From Phycisphaerales bacterium (GTDB lineage: Bacteria; Planctomycetota; Phycisphaerae; WQYP01), in assembly GCA_027313145.1 (NCBI GenBank), contig DAHVEJ010000023.1, forward strand, positions 1 through 32,985: a DNA stretch of 32,985 nucleotides, read 5' to 3'. A model generated the notes under the pieces. The model was not told the DNA's origin, made no database searches, and saw only the letters and a program-made list of their open reading frames with translations. Of the stretch, positions 17,950 through 27,739 are shown in pieces (positions within the stretch are counted from its first letter, which is position 1; each line of letters opens with the position of its first letter). The position numbers and the translations under genes were made by a program.

Positions 17950-17986
17950 AGTGTGCCACAGGGTATCAGCGAAAGGATGGATCACA

Positions 17987-18487
17987 ATGCGGACAAAACA
18001 GATAAAACGGATTTTTCCGTTAATAGTCATGGGGATTGGAACCATGATGCTGGGCGGCTGCGGCAGTTATTGGGACGGGGGATATTGGCGGGGCGGCGTT
18101 GTGGTGCAGCAACCCGGTCCGTATGCTTATGAATATTATTTTGACCCGGGGCTCCAGGCATATTATTGTTATTACCCCAGTTACGGTTGGCGCTATTGTC
18201 CTTCGCCACCGCCGCCCGGAGCTGTATTCTGGCGTGGTCCGGCACCCCGGTATTTGCCTCAACCGGCACCGGTTGTGGGATTCAATTATTATTTTGATCC
18301 GGATCGCCATGTGTATTATTACCGGGGACCGGAAAATCATTGGCGCTATTATCCGGGACATCCTCCGCAGCAGGCGCGGTTCTGGCATGGTCCGCGTCCC
18401 GGCGGGCTGCCGCATCCGCCACGGGGCGCTCCCGAACGGCGCGGCCCCGGGGGTGATCGCGGGCGGCGCGGGCAAGATCAGCATTGA
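17987..18487 (+). CDS. Lipoprotein with two YYFDP repeats
   Basis: This 166-residue protein has a lipoprotein signal peptide: basic start MRTKQIKR, hydrophobic core, and lipobox MLGGC with Cys25 as the lipidation site. The mature part has two copies of a Tyr/Pro/Gly-rich unit, one around YEYYFDPGLQAYYCYYPSYG and one around FNYYFDPDRHVYYYRG. Each is followed by an aromatic W-x-Y segment, a proline patch and FWxGP. The tail is rich in Pro, Gly and Arg. I chose ATG 17987 because AAAGGA lies nine bases ahead; a GTG at 17951 would put 12 polar residues before the signal. I recognise no family. It is probably an envelope protein. The M20 peptidase gene begins 36 bp later, so they may share a transcript. 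Confidence 0.75.
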   Translation: MRTKQIKRIFPLIVMGIGTMMLGGCGSYWDGGYWRGGVVVQQPGPYAYEYYFDPGLQAYYCYYPSYGWRYCPSPPPPGAVFWRGPAPRYLPQPAPVVGFNYYFDPDRHVYYYRGPENHWRYYPGHPPQQARFWHGPRPGGLPHPPRGAPERRGPGGDRGRRGQDQH

Positions 18488-18523
18488 TCCGGTAATCCGA
18501 TTTAATGTATTACGAGCGCTTTG

Positions 18524-19738
18524 ATGGCGGATTACGCACCGATACTGGCCTGGATTGACGCTCAGCAACCGCGCATGGAAATGCTGGTCTCGCAATGGGC
18601 GGCCATCAATTCCGGCAGTAGCAACATCGCCGGTCTGAACCGCATGGCCGAAGTGCTGATGGATGCGTTTGCCGTACTGGGACAACCGCTTAATCGCGTC
18701 GCGCTGCCGCCGCGACAAATCGTTGGGGCTGATGGCCGCATGGCCGCGGATCCGCTGGGGCCGGTTTTGTCCATGAAGGCTCGTCCGGAACAGCCGTTGC
18801 AGGTATTGTTGGGGATTCATTTTGACACGGTGTACCCGGCGAACAGTCCATTTCAACAGGTGCACCGCATTGACCCGCAGACCCTCTGCGGGCCGGGCGT
18901 AGCAGATGCCAAGGGAGGTTTGGCTATTCTGCTGGTCGCGTTACAGGCGTTGGAGCAATCATCCGGGGCGGTCAACATCGGCTGGGAAGTGCTGCTGAAT
19001 CCGGATGAGGAAATTGGCTCTCCCGGCTCGGCTTCGCTGTTTCTAAATGCGGCCAAAAGGAAAACTCTGGCGTTGCTTTTTGAACCCGCGTTGCCGGATG
19101 GCAGTCTGGTGGGGGCACGGAAAGGTTCAGGCAATTTTGTTTTTGTCGTAAGAGGTAAAGCGGCCCATGCCGGCAGAGACTTCTCCGCGGGCCGCAGTGC
19201 GACCGTCGCTTTGTCGCATATCATTCTGGCGGTAAATGAGCTTAATGATCGGCAACCGGACGTAACGGTGAACATTGGCCGCATCGAGGGTGGCGGAGCG
19301 TTGAACATTGTGCCGGACCTGGCGATTGCCCGAGTCAACATCCGTTGTCGGTTGCCGCAACAACAACAGGAAATCCGTCAGCAGCTTGATGCCATTATCA
19401 GACAGACAGACCGGATGGACGGTATCACCGTTGACCTGCACGGTGAATTTCATGCGCCGCCGAGAATTCTTGATGATGCGCATGCACGGTGGTTTAATCG
19501 CGCGGCCGAATGCTCCAGGCAACTTAATATGCCTGTCACCTGGCGTGAAAGCGGCGGTGCCTGCGATGGCAATCGTTTATCCGCGGCGGGGCTGCCGACG
19601 ATTGACACATTGGGGCCGGTGGGTACTGGTATCCACAGTTCTGCCGAGCAGATCACTCTTCCCACCCTGGCGCAGCGGGCGAAACTGACGGCGCTGTTGC
19701 TGTTGAAGCTGGCGCATGGGGAGTTTGGAACACCGTAA
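18524..19738 (+). CDS. M20-family metallopeptidase (carboxypeptidase G2/ArgE-like)
   Basis: This 404-residue cytosolic hydrolase has the M20 two-zinc site: His99 and Asp101 in GIHFDTVY, Asp128 in GVADAKGG, Glu162-Glu163 in NPDEEIGS, Glu187 in FEPAL, and His371 in GIHSSAEQ. The dimerisation domain lies between about residues 195 and 310 (KGSGNFVFVVRGKAAHAG). The pattern is closest to glutamate carboxypeptidase or ArgE/DapE-type enzymes. The substrate cannot be set from sequence; candidates are N-acyl amino acids, dipeptides or folyl-glutamates. There is no signal peptide. The start ATG follows a TTG by one codon, and the ribosome-binding site is weak (GAGCG). A peptide transporter operon lies downstream beyond gltA, a contextual fit with peptide use. 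Confidence 0.88.
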   Translation: MADYAPILAWIDAQQPRMEMLVSQWAAINSGSSNIAGLNRMAEVLMDAFAVLGQPLNRVALPPRQIVGADGRMAADPLGPVLSMKARPEQPLQVLLGIHFDTVYPANSPFQQVHRIDPQTLCGPGVADAKGGLAILLVALQALEQSSGAVNIGWEVLLNPDEEIGSPGSASLFLNAAKRKTLALLFEPALPDGSLVGARKGSGNFVFVVRGKAAHAGRDFSAGRSATVALSHIILAVNELNDRQPDVTVNIGRIEGGGALNIVPDLAIARVNIRCRLPQQQQEIRQQLDAIIRQTDRMDGITVDLHGEFHAPPRILDDAHARWFNRAAECSRQLNMPVTWRESGGACDGNRLSAAGLPTIDTLGPVGTGIHSSAEQITLPTLAQRAKLTALLLLKLAHGEFGTP

Positions 19739-19762
19739 TCCCCGCGCAAGCGCGGTGCCAAT

Positions 19763-19970
19763 CGCGACGGAGGGAACCCATTGTGCCAGCAAATTGCGTT
19801 TCCGCTGAAAACTCAACGCTGCCGCATTGAGCTAACGCGTGGTCACGGATGGATGCGAAATTGGCACCTTTTTCTCGTGTGGCCAGTACGGCACCCGGCG
19901 CGACGGGGCTACATGCGCCGTGTCAGCGGATCCCATTCCGCCGAAAACTCAACGCTGCCGCATTGAGCTA
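19763..19970. repeat. Diverged tandem duplication, about 136-bp unit
   Basis: Two segments repeat with an offset of about 136 bp. CGCGACGG occurs at 19763 and 19899. The right-hand ends, 19800-19834 and 19936-19970, match over 35 bases with one difference. They contain GAAAACTCAACGCTGCCGC then ATTGAGCTA, and CTCAA/TTGAG inside can pair as an imperfect hairpin. The rest of the unit is strongly diverged. The pair lies between the M20 peptidase and gltA, in a 362-bp spacer with no gene. A hairpin CCGCG-CAAG-CGCGG lies just after the M20 stop. Confidence 0.7.
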
Positions 19971-20100
19971 CGTTTCGGGGTCATTGGATATGGACGTGGT
20001 GCGCGGGAAATGAAAAACGATGCGGTGTTCGCCAAATGGGAAAAAATTGTGTAATATTCTGTGCGGGCAGGAGTGATAGGATGAGGTAAAAGGACTTCGC

Positions 20101-21387
20101 ATGGCAGATTCAATTCAACTTTCCCTTGATGGAAAAACCTACCAATATCCCCTGGTCACGGGAACCGAGCATGAACGCGGTATTGACATCAGTCGCCTGC
20201 GATCGGATACGGGTTTGATCACGCTGGATCCCGGCTACGGCAACACCGGGTCGTGTCAAAGTGCGATTACCTATATTGATGGGGACAAGGGTATTTTGCG
20301 GTATCGGGGCATTCCCATTGAGGAATTTGCCAATCATCCGAATTTTATTGAAGTTGCCTGGCTGCTGATTTTTGGCCGCCTGCCAAATAAAGCGGAAAAA
20401 GACCGATTCAGCGATCGTCTCACCGGCAATGCCCATCTGCATGAAGCGATGAAGCATACGTTTGAAGGATTCCCCATTACCGCGCCGCCGATGGCTATTA
20501 CTTCGGCCATGATTAACACGCTGGGATGTTTTCACTCGGAACTATATTCACTGAATGATGAAGTATTGCTGGAAGAGGCCGCCGCGCGGCTGATCAGCAA
20601 AATCAGAACCATCGCGGCCTTTACCTATCGGCGAGTTAATGGTTTGCCCTACATTTATGCGGATCCCAAATTACGGTATTGCGCCAATTTTCTGCACATG
20701 ATGTTCTCCATGCCGTATCAACAGCATCTGGTGGATCAGGAAATTGAAGATGCGCTAAATTTAATTTTTATTCTCCACGCGGATCATGAACAAAACTGCT
20801 CCACAAGCACGGTGCGCATGGTGGGCAGCAGCAAGGCTAATTTGTTTGCCAGTTGTGCCGCGGGCGTGTGCGCTTTATGGGGGCCGCTGCACGGCGGAGC
20901 CAATGTGGAAGTGCTGGACATGCTGGAGAAAATTCATGCCGGCGGCATGACGGCGGAAAAATATATTGAGTTATCCAAAAAGAAGGATAACAACATCCGC
21001 CTGATGGGCTTTGGTCATCGGGTATATAAAAATTATGACCCACGGGCCAAAATGCTGCAAAGCGTTTGTGAGCGCGTGCTGAAAAAACTTAATGTCAAAG
21101 ACCCGCTTTTGGACATTGCCCGGAAGCTCGAAGAGCTGGCTCTCAAGGATGAATATTTTGTCGCCCGGAAACTGTATCCCAATGTCGATTTTTACAGCGG
21201 CATGATTATGCGGGCGATGGGCATTCCAACCAATATGTTTACGGTGCTCTTCGCCATAGGGCGACTGCCGGGATGGATCGCCCATTGGAAGGAACAACAT
21301 GATGATCCGGCATCCAAAATCGCAAGGCCCCGGCAGATATATACGGGTCCGGTGGATCGCCATTATGTGCCTCTGGATCAGCGTTAA
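20101..21387 (+). CDS. gltA: Citrate synthase, hexameric type
   Basis: This 428-residue enzyme condenses oxaloacetate with acetyl-CoA to citrate, entering the TCA cycle. The catalytic residues are visible: His264 in GPLHGGAN, His306 in GFGHRVY and Asp363 in NVDFYSG. The N-terminal domain (LSLDGKTYQYPLVTGTEHERGIDISRL, split by the family's variable loops) and its length match the E. coli-like class, which is often regulated by NADH in Gram-negative bacteria. AAAGGA lies seven bases before the ATG, a strong ribosome-binding site. Its gap contains a possible -10 (TAATAT at about 20052) but no certain promoter. A permease gene begins 46 bp downstream on the same strand, so read-through is possible. 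Confidence 0.97.
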   Translation: MADSIQLSLDGKTYQYPLVTGTEHERGIDISRLRSDTGLITLDPGYGNTGSCQSAITYIDGDKGILRYRGIPIEEFANHPNFIEVAWLLIFGRLPNKAEKDRFSDRLTGNAHLHEAMKHTFEGFPITAPPMAITSAMINTLGCFHSELYSLNDEVLLEEAAARLISKIRTIAAFTYRRVNGLPYIYADPKLRYCANFLHMMFSMPYQQHLVDQEIEDALNLIFILHADHEQNCSTSTVRMVGSSKANLFASCAAGVCALWGPLHGGANVEVLDMLEKIHAGGMTAEKYIELSKKKDNNIRLMGFGHRVYKNYDPRAKMLQSVCERVLKKLNVKDPLLDIARKLEELALKDEYFVARKLYPNVDFYSGMIMRAMGIPTNMFTVLFAIGRLPGWIAHWKEQHDDPASKIARPRQIYTGPVDRHYVPLDQR

Positions 21388-21433
21388 TTCAGACCGGCTC
21401 CCGGGGTAATATTTTCATAAGCGTGTGGCGCGT

Positions 21434-22381
21434 ATGAGCAGCATTGAATTACCCATGCGTCACCACAGCCCGGCTGCCCCGCGGTCACCGTTGCGCCTGG
21501 CGCTGGACCGCTTTTTAGCCAATCGTCTGGCGGTTGTGGGATTTACTGGCTTGTGCTTCTTTGTGCTGGCCTGCTACGGATCATTGCCCTGGACGCTGCA
21601 TGCCTTTAATCATCAGGACCTCCGGCAGGCGCTGGAGCCGCCGTCGTGGCAGCATTGGATGGGCACCGATACGCTTGGGCGGGATTTGCTTTCGCGGTTT
21701 TTGCTGGGCGGAGCCATTTCTCTGCTCATTGGGATATTTTCGGCGCTGGTGGCGGTGGGAATCGGTTTAACGGTCGGGCTGGTTTCCGGATATGTGGGCG
21801 GCCGGCTCGATGCGCTGCTGATGCGCGGCGTGGATGTGCTCTATGGTTTACCGTACATACTGCTGGTGATTCTGCTGCGGGTGGCCTTGGTAGACCGGAT
21901 CTCGCATTTTTTCAACGCCCTGGCATTGCCGCACGCGCAGGGCCTGGCGGGAATTGTGGTGTTGCTGGTGGGCATCGGGGGTGTAAGCTGGCTGACCATG
22001 GCGCGGGTGATTCGCAGCCAGACCATGAGCCTGGTCAATCAGCCGTATGTGGAGGCGGCGCGAGCTACCGGTGCCAAACCATCGCGCATTTTGGTGCGGC
22101 ATATCCTGCCCAATCTGATCGGTTCGGTCGCGGTGTATGCCGCCCTGACCGTGCCCAATGCGATTCTGGCCGAATCATTTTTGAGTTTTCTGGGGTTGGG
22201 CGTTCAGCCACCGGTGCCGACATGGGGCAATCTGGCGGCGTCGGGTGTGGAGGCGATCAACCCGATCCATACGCAATGGTGGTTGATTACCTGGCCATGC
22301 GTGGGCTTGACGCTGGCTCTGTTATGCTTAAATTTTCTTGGTGACGCCCTGCGCGATGCATTGGACGTGCGAACGCGATAG
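21434..22381 (+). CDS. ABC transporter permease, DppC/OppC type (first of two)
   Basis: This 315-residue inner-membrane protein is one of the two channel-forming subunits of a dipeptide or oligopeptide importer. It starts with an N-terminal membrane segment (LAVVGFTGLCFFVLACYG), then the DppC signature HWMGTDTLGRDLLSR, and has further membrane helices. The EAA loop reads YVEAARATGAKPSRILVRHILPN, split here only by family variation, and binds the ATPases. AESFLSFLGLGVQPP near the end is typical. I chose ATG 21434 over a GTG nine bases earlier. It is the first gene of the operon and is separated from the other permeases by the binding-protein gene. A second DppC-type permease is encoded at 25359, which is unusual. 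Confidence 0.92.
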   Translation: MSSIELPMRHHSPAAPRSPLRLALDRFLANRLAVVGFTGLCFFVLACYGSLPWTLHAFNHQDLRQALEPPSWQHWMGTDTLGRDLLSRFLLGGAISLLIGIFSALVAVGIGLTVGLVSGYVGGRLDALLMRGVDVLYGLPYILLVILLRVALVDRISHFFNALALPHAQGLAGIVVLLVGIGGVSWLTMARVIRSQTMSLVNQPYVEAARATGAKPSRILVRHILPNLIGSVAVYAALTVPNAILAESFLSFLGLGVQPPVPTWGNLAASGVEAINPIHTQWWLITWPCVGLTLALLCLNFLGDALRDALDVRTR

Positions 22382-22446
22382 AATTCACGGCGTATAAATG
22401 GTGTGATCGGCCCGTTCCGGCCGGCGCTGTGCAAACAGGTGAATCA

Positions 22447-24303
22447 ATGGATAATCGATTTACGCTCAAAGATTTCATTTTCACTGTTCTATTGCTGCTG
22501 ATTATTGGTGCCGCGGTCCTGGCGATGGGGCAATTCAATTATGTTAATAAGCAGGTCATTGCATTATCCAGTCAGATAAAAACTCTCAATGAACAACAGT
22601 TGGCTCAGACGCAACTGCTGCAACAAATTGTGCGCCATGGCCTGCGGATACAATCCGGTACCGGGCAAACCGCAAAGGCCTCACAAAAAGACATTCGTGA
22701 AACACTGCCGGACGGAACACGTTATGTCTGTTACCCCAATCCGCCGTTGCTGCCGCACAATCCCTATTCGCTTCCGGATTACGCACGTGGTGATTGGCTG
22801 GTGGAAAACCTCGGTGAACAGCCACGGACCTTAACGCCCTTTGTCGCACGTGATGAGGGTGCTACCGTCGTGCAAGGCTGGGTTCAGGAATCGCTGCTTT
22901 CGCGTGATCCAGTCACATTGAAATGGGAGCCGTGGCTGGCCCGAAGCTACCGCGTGTCCCCCAATGGCCTGAAGATCACGTTCAAAATCCGCCGCCGGGC
23001 GTGTTTCAGCAATGGGCACCCCGTTACCGCTCAAGATGTGCTGTTCAGCTATAACACGATGATGAACCCCGGCGTAGATGACGCGCCCCAGCGGGTTTAC
23101 TTTAGCGATGTGAAATCCTGCCGAACCGTCGGCAAACATACCGTCATTTTTACCTTTAAGCATCCGTATTTTAAATCGCTGGAAGTGGTGGGGGGATTGA
23201 GCATATTGCCGGAAAGCGTCTACAAATTTAAAAAAGCCGGCGAGTTCAACAAACGCGGCCGACTGCTGGTAGGCAGCGGGCCGTACATGTTTGATAAATG
23301 GACCAGCGGCGAAATTGTGCTGGTGCGTAACCCGCGTTACTGGGGACCGCTGCCGACATTCAATCGCATTATTTATCGCTTTATCCAGAATCCCCAGGCG
23401 GCCTTGCAGGCGTTTCTCGGCGGGCAGTTGGATACCGATCCTCCGGAGCCGTCGCAGTGGGTTAAATACATCAAGCAACCAAACTTTACGCAAACCCATC
23501 ACTGCTACAAATTCCTGACCCCGGCGGCGGGTTACGAGTTTGTGTGCTGGAATCTCAAAAAGCCGGAATTTAAGGATCGTCTTACCCGCACCGCGCTGTG
23601 CATGCTCGTGGATCGCAACGCCATTATCAAAACCTTTTTGTATGGGCTGGCCCAGCCGATGACCGGTCCGTTTAATCCGCTTTCTCCGCAGAATAATCCA
23701 AATATTAAACCGATTGCCTATGACCCGGCCAAGGCCCGAGTGCTTTTGCGGCGGGCCGGCTGGAAAATGGGAACCGACGGCATCCTGCATCGGGATGGCA
23801 AAGCTTTTAAGTTTCAGATACTGCTGCCTTCGCGTGATCCGCTGATTCAGAAAATCTGCGTCTATATGAAACAGCAATTTGCCAAAGCCGGCATTGATAT
23901 GAGCGTGCAACCGCTGGAATTTTCCGTGATGATTGAAAAAATTGATGACCGCCAGTTCTCTTCGTTTTTTCTGGGGTGGAGCGGCGGCATAGAAAATGAT
24001 CCCTATCAGATCTGGGATTCCGCCTCTTACGCGGACAAGGGCAGTAATGCCGGGGATTTTGACAATGCACAGGCGGATAAGCTTATTTCCGAAGGCCGGC
24101 GCGAAATGAATACGGCCAAACGCATGGCCATCTGGCATAAATTTCAAGCCATTGTGTACCATGAGCAGCCCTATATGTTCTTATTTACCTCGGATGCGCT
24201 GATGTTTATCAACGAGCGTTTCCACAATACCGCCCCGGTGGGCAAGTTCGGGCCGCTGGAGGCGAACTGGTTTGTACCGTTAAAACTTCAGAAGTATCAG
24301 TGA
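22447..24303 (+). CDS. Membrane-anchored peptide-binding protein, SBP_bac_5 family
   Basis: This 618-residue protein is the solute-binding component of the transporter. Residues about 10-32 form a single membrane segment (DFIFTVLLLLIIGAAVLAMG), followed by a coiled-coil-like stretch rich in Gln and Leu (IALSSQIKTLNEQQLAQ). No lipobox is present, so it is anchored by the uncleaved helix rather than lipidated, unlike most DppA/OppA proteins. The main domain runs from about residue 90, with VVQGWVQESLL, PNGLKITFKIR and ARSY typical of the family. I chose ATG 22447 because AGGTG lies five bases ahead. An upstream frame from 22429 adds only six residues. Substrate is presumably short peptides; the extra N-terminal stretch may act as a stalk. 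Confidence 0.88.
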   Translation: MDNRFTLKDFIFTVLLLLIIGAAVLAMGQFNYVNKQVIALSSQIKTLNEQQLAQTQLLQQIVRHGLRIQSGTGQTAKASQKDIRETLPDGTRYVCYPNPPLLPHNPYSLPDYARGDWLVENLGEQPRTLTPFVARDEGATVVQGWVQESLLSRDPVTLKWEPWLARSYRVSPNGLKITFKIRRRACFSNGHPVTAQDVLFSYNTMMNPGVDDAPQRVYFSDVKSCRTVGKHTVIFTFKHPYFKSLEVVGGLSILPESVYKFKKAGEFNKRGRLLVGSGPYMFDKWTSGEIVLVRNPRYWGPLPTFNRIIYRFIQNPQAALQAFLGGQLDTDPPEPSQWVKYIKQPNFTQTHHCYKFLTPAAGYEFVCWNLKKPEFKDRLTRTALCMLVDRNAIIKTFLYGLAQPMTGPFNPLSPQNNPNIKPIAYDPAKARVLLRRAGWKMGTDGILHRDGKAFKFQILLPSRDPLIQKICVYMKQQFAKAGIDMSVQPLEFSVMIEKIDDRQFSSFFLGWSGGIENDPYQIWDSASYADKGSNAGDFDNAQADKLISEGRREMNTAKRMAIWHKFQAIVYHEQPYMFLFTSDALMFINERFHNTAPVGKFGPLEANWFVPLKLQKYQ

Positions 24304-24355
24304 GTATCACGGCTGCCAGGCTGACGCGGTCGAAGCACCAAGATGGAATTCAGGC

Positions 24356-25366
24356 ATGACAACCTATATTATCCGCCGCTTGCTGCTGATGATTCCCACC
24401 CTTTTGGGCATGACGTTTATGCTGTTTGCCGTGGTGCGGTTTGCCCCGGGCCTGACAACGGGAGGCGGGCAATTTTCCGCCGGCATTATGCAGTCTCGCC
24501 AGGCCCAGAAGCAGGAGCAGCAGATCATGGAACGCCGTCTGCATCTGGTGGACAAAAATGGCCACCCCATCAATCTGGTCATGCAATATATTCTCTGGCT
24601 TAAAAGCACCTGCGAGGGACACCTCGGCACGTCGATTGTCTATCAGGAACCGGTGCTGACGCTCATTGAACAACGCCTGCCCGTGACACTGACCATCAAT
24701 GCCATCGCCATGGCGGTCATCTATCTGGTATCGCTTCCGGGGGGGCTGATAACGGCGCTCAATCAGGGGCGATTGATTGATCGGGGATACGGCTTTTTTT
24801 CGCTGGCGCTGTATTCTCTTCCCGTTATATGGTTGGGATCCACCTTGTTGGGTTTTTTTGCCAATCCGCAATATTTCAATTGGTTTCCGTCGGCGGGCCT
24901 GCATTCAACCAATACCGGAAATATGACCTATTTCCGTTACATTGCGGATTATCTTTATCATATTGTGCTGCCGATTGTCTGTTCCGTGTATGGCGGATTC
25001 GCCTTTTTAAGTAAACAGATTCGCGGATCAATACTTGAAAATCTGCAGCAGGATTATGTGCGTACCGCCCGGGCCAAGGGACTGCCGGAGTCGACCGTAT
25101 TGGTGCGGCACGTATTTCGCAACAGCCTGCTGAATCTGATAACCCTCACGGGCATGTCGCTGCCGGGATTGCTGGGCGGGTCGGTCATTATTGAGCAGAT
25201 TTTTTCCATCAACGGCATGGGCCGGCTCGCCTATACCTCAACATTGTCCCGTGATCTGCCGGTGATTCAGGATTTGGCCCTGGTGGGGTCGGTGCTGACA
25301 CTGTTATCTTATCTAGCTGTGGATATATGTTATCACTTAGCTGATCCGCGGGTGATCTATGACTGA
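24356..25366 (+). CDS. ABC transporter permease, DppB/OppB type
   Basis: This 336-residue membrane protein is the B-type channel subunit. It opens with the family's YIIRRLLLMIPTLLGMTF, has a large external loop (residues about 45-85), and carries the EAA loop YVRTARAKGLPESTVLVRHVFRN that contacts the ATPases. VIIEQIFSINGMGRL is a strong DppB signature. The external loop has an insertion with QKQEQQ. A G+A-rich stretch (GATGGA) precedes the ATG. Its stop overlaps the next permease's start by eight bases, indicating coupled translation and so a shared channel complex with the second DppC-type protein. Confidence 0.94.
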   Translation: MTTYIIRRLLLMIPTLLGMTFMLFAVVRFAPGLTTGGGQFSAGIMQSRQAQKQEQQIMERRLHLVDKNGHPINLVMQYILWLKSTCEGHLGTSIVYQEPVLTLIEQRLPVTLTINAIAMAVIYLVSLPGGLITALNQGRLIDRGYGFFSLALYSLPVIWLGSTLLGFFANPQYFNWFPSAGLHSTNTGNMTYFRYIADYLYHIVLPIVCSVYGGFAFLSKQIRGSILENLQQDYVRTARAKGLPESTVLVRHVFRNSLLNLITLTGMSLPGLLGGSVIIEQIFSINGMGRLAYTSTLSRDLPVIQDLALVGSVLTLLSYLAVDICYHLADPRVIYD

Positions 25367-26600
25367 TCTGACACTTTCACCGATGGACCAGCCGGCGCTG
25401 TCCGCCCCGCGACCCTATTGGGGCTGGGTGGCGGTACGATTGTTTCGTCCGCTGCTGGTGCGGCTGTGCGCCGCTTACTTGGCGGTGTTGGTGTTGATCG
25501 CGTTGTTGGTGCCGTTAATTGCCAACGGACAGCCTTACACCTGCGTCGTTCCGGCAACCGCCGGCCATGCCGCCGTGCGCGAATATCCGTTGTTCCGCGA
25601 CCTTGGCACTGTGAGTTGGATTTTACTGGTTGTGGCGGCGGCCTTAGGCGCGCAGGGCGTTGTTATAAGCCTGTCCCATCGGCTCCCTAAGGCGCAACGC
25701 ATGATGCGCCGCCGCGTCGGAGCTGTCGTGATCACAGGTATTACCATTATCGCCGGCTCGTTGATTGCCGCACTGCACCATAATCGGCTCGATGCCGTTA
25801 ATTATCGCAGCCTGGCGCGGCATGGTCTTATTACGCACGCTGTATTTCCGCCGGTGCCATGGGGCTATGCGGAAATGGAGCCGTTGAGCAAAGGGTTAAT
25901 CAATCAATATCCATCGCATCGCCATTGGCTGGGCACCGATGGAGACGGGCGCGATGAACTTTCCCGCTTGCTCTGGGGTGCCCGTATCGCCATGGGGGTA
26001 GGGTTTGTCAGCCAGATAATTGCCTTGGCCATGGGAATTGTCGTCGGCGCATTGACGGGCTATTTTGGTGGAATATTTGATATTATCCTGATGAGACTGG
26101 TGGAAATGGTGGAATCGATACCCACTTTTTTCCTGATCCTCACTTTTGTCGCGGTTTATGGGCGCCATATTCTCGATATCATGGTCATTATCGGCGTTAC
26201 CGGCTGGACGGGTTATGCGCGCCTGCTGCGCGCGGAGTTTTTCCGCATTCGTAACTTGGATTATGTTTTGGCGGCGCAAGGAGCCGGCATGCCGCTGTGG
26301 AGGGTACTTTTCAAACATATGCTGCCCAACGGTGTTACACCGGTGTTGGTTTCCGCCGGCTTTGGCCTGGCCGGCGCGGTGACCATTGAAGCTTCTTTAA
26401 GTTATCTGGGTGTGGGCGTGCAGCCGCCGACCGCCTCATGGGGTTCCATGCTCAATTCCGCAGGCAATCCGGCAACCGTATTTCGGTGGTGGCAAGCATT
26501 GGGGCCGGGAATGTTGATTTTTATTACGGTTCTGGCGTTTAATCTTTTTGCCGAATCCCTGCGCGACGCCATTGATCCCACCACGATGGGCCGGAGGTAA
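25359..26600 (+). CDS. ABC transporter permease, DppC/OppC type (second of two)
   Basis: This 413-residue protein is longer than typical DppC because of an extra N-terminal part: membrane helices around residues 20-50 and 80-100, plus another hydrophobic stretch ([20 protein letters not shown]) before the core. The core begins with [17 protein letters not shown] and contains the EAA loop [23 protein letters not shown] and the ending [14 protein letters not shown]. The start overlaps the preceding dppB-type gene by eight bases. This overlap makes it the more likely partner of the DppB-type subunit. The first DppC-type permease may form an alternative or accessory half-channel. Confidence 0.93.
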   Translation: MTDLTLSPMDQPALSAPRPYWGWVAVRLFRPLLVRLCAAYLAVLVLIALLVPLIANGQPYTCVVPATAGHAAVREYPLFRDLGTVSWILLVVAAALGAQGVVISLSHRLPKAQRMMRRRVGAVVITGITIIAGSLIAALHHNRLDAVNYRSLARHGLITHAVFPPVPWGYAEMEPLSKGLINQYPSHRHWLGTDGDGRDELSRLLWGARIAMGVGFVSQIIALAMGIVVGALTGYFGGIFDIILMRLVEMVESIPTFFLILTFVAVYGRHILDIMVIIGVTGWTGYARLLRAEFFRIRNLDYVLAAQGAGMPLWRVLFKHMLPNGVTPVLVSAGFGLAGAVTIEASLSYLGVGVQPPTASWGSMLNSAGNPATVFRWWQALGPGMLIFITVLAFNLFAESLRDAIDPTTMGRR

Positions 26601-26605
26601 ATGCC

Positions 26606-27679
26606 ATGGTACAAGATTTTCCCGCTGCCGTTGCACCGCTGTTGACTGTCCGCAACCTGATCACGCGGTTTAATACTGCCGCCGGGGTATTCAACGCGGT
26701 AGACGGAATTTCCTTTTCAATTTATCCGGGGCAAACTTTGGCTTTGGTAGGAGAAAGCGGTTGCGGGAAAAGTGTCACGGCGCTGTCACTGATGCGGCTG
26801 GTGACTGAACCGGGGCGCATTGTCGGCGGACAAATCATCATGGAGAACCGCGATTTGTTGTCCATTACCGAATCGCAGATGCGGCGGGTGCGGGGCGGCA
26901 AAATCGCGATGATTTTTCAGGAACCCATGACCAGTCTCAACCCGGTGTTCACCATTGGATTTCAGATTGTTGAAGCCATTCAGTTGCACCAGAAAGTTTC
27001 CAATTCCCAGGCCTATGGCATTGCCGAAACCGCCTTGCAGCGCGTGGGGGTGGCGGACGCGGGCCGGCGGCTAGGCGATTATCCGCATCAGATGTCCGGC
27101 GGCATGAAGCAGCGCGTGATGATCGCCATGGCCTTGGCATGCAATCCGTCGCTTTTAATTGCCGATGAACCCACAACCGCACTGGATGTCACCATTCAGG
27201 CCCAGATACTGGAATTGTTGGGTGAAGTGCGGGCCGCGACGAATATGGCGGTACTGTTAATTACGCATGATCTGGGAATTGTGGCGGAAAATGCGGATGT
27301 TGTTGCGATTATGTATGCCGGAAGAATTGTCGAATTCGCGGCCGTTCATGAATTGTTTGTCAACCCCCTGCACCCTTATACCCGTGGCCTGTTGGCCTGT
27401 GTGCCTCGTTTGAACCAGGAATTTCAGCGCCTGCCCGCGATTCCCGGTATGGTTCCCAGTCCGCTGGATTGGCCGCCGGGTTGCCGCTTTGAACCACGTT
27501 GCACGCACTGCCAGGGCCAGGCCAGGCAGCGCTGCAAACAGGCCATGCCGCCGCTCAATGAGGTTTTCCCGGGACACTGGGTAGCCACCTTTTCCGCCGC
27601 TGGTTTTGATGGCGCGCCGGGGACCGAACCGTCGCTGACGTTTCAACGTTCAAAAAAGTCGCCGGAAATCGTCGCGTAA
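26606..27679 (+). CDS. Peptide ABC transporter ATP-binding protein, DppD/OppD type
   Basis: This 357-residue ATPase powers the peptide importer. It has Walker A GESGCGKS at 49-56, the ABC signature MSGGMKQR at 163-170, and Walker B LLIADEPT at 183-190. A C-terminal Cys-rich tail ([16 protein letters not shown]) is typical of the OppD/OppF family, where it can bind an iron-sulfur cluster. GGAGG lies about eight bases before the ATG. It begins six bases after the permease stop. The last 20 residues are basic and of unknown use. Confidence 0.95.
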   Translation: MVQDFPAAVAPLLTVRNLITRFNTAAGVFNAVDGISFSIYPGQTLALVGESGCGKSVTALSLMRLVTEPGRIVGGQIIMENRDLLSITESQMRRVRGGKIAMIFQEPMTSLNPVFTIGFQIVEAIQLHQKVSNSQAYGIAETALQRVGVADAGRRLGDYPHQMSGGMKQRVMIAMALACNPSLLIADEPTTALDVTIQAQILELLGEVRAATNMAVLLITHDLGIVAENADVVAIMYAGRIVEFAAVHELFVNPLHPYTRGLLACVPRLNQEFQRLPAIPGMVPSPLDWPPGCRFEPRCTHCQGQARQRCKQAMPPLNEVFPGHWVATFSAAGFDGAPGTEPSLTFQRSKKSPEIVA

Positions 27680-27739
27680 AATCGCCCCGTGCCTGTATGG
27701 GCCGGTAACGCGGCGGGCAAGCATATTTTGGAGTTCCGC

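Larger units (their letters stand above)
16865..17950. other. Long gene-poor region with degenerate repeats
   Basis: About 1.1 kb follow the helicase without a convincing gene. Short open frames on both strands lack motifs and ribosome-binding sites. It contains a G.G-mismatched hairpin near 16913-16929, a copy of the dispersed motif (GCGATCCCGGCGCGCCCGGA at 17267-17286), a run of eight T at about 17224-17231, and an array of 9-bp-period repeats. A pair of similar direct repeats (CTTCTAACTCC...CTC...TAG) at about 17396-17415 and 17576-17597 flanks that array. I see no tRNA, no integrase and no insertion sequence. Confidence 0.5.

Noticed and set aside
18020-18865. 281-residue minus-strand open frame
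   Set aside because: It overlaps the lipoprotein and the M20 peptidase on the other strand and has low-complexity, shadow-like composition.
22831-24162. 443-residue minus-strand open frame
   Set aside because: It is the shadow of the peptide-binding protein; its sequence lacks any coherent domain.
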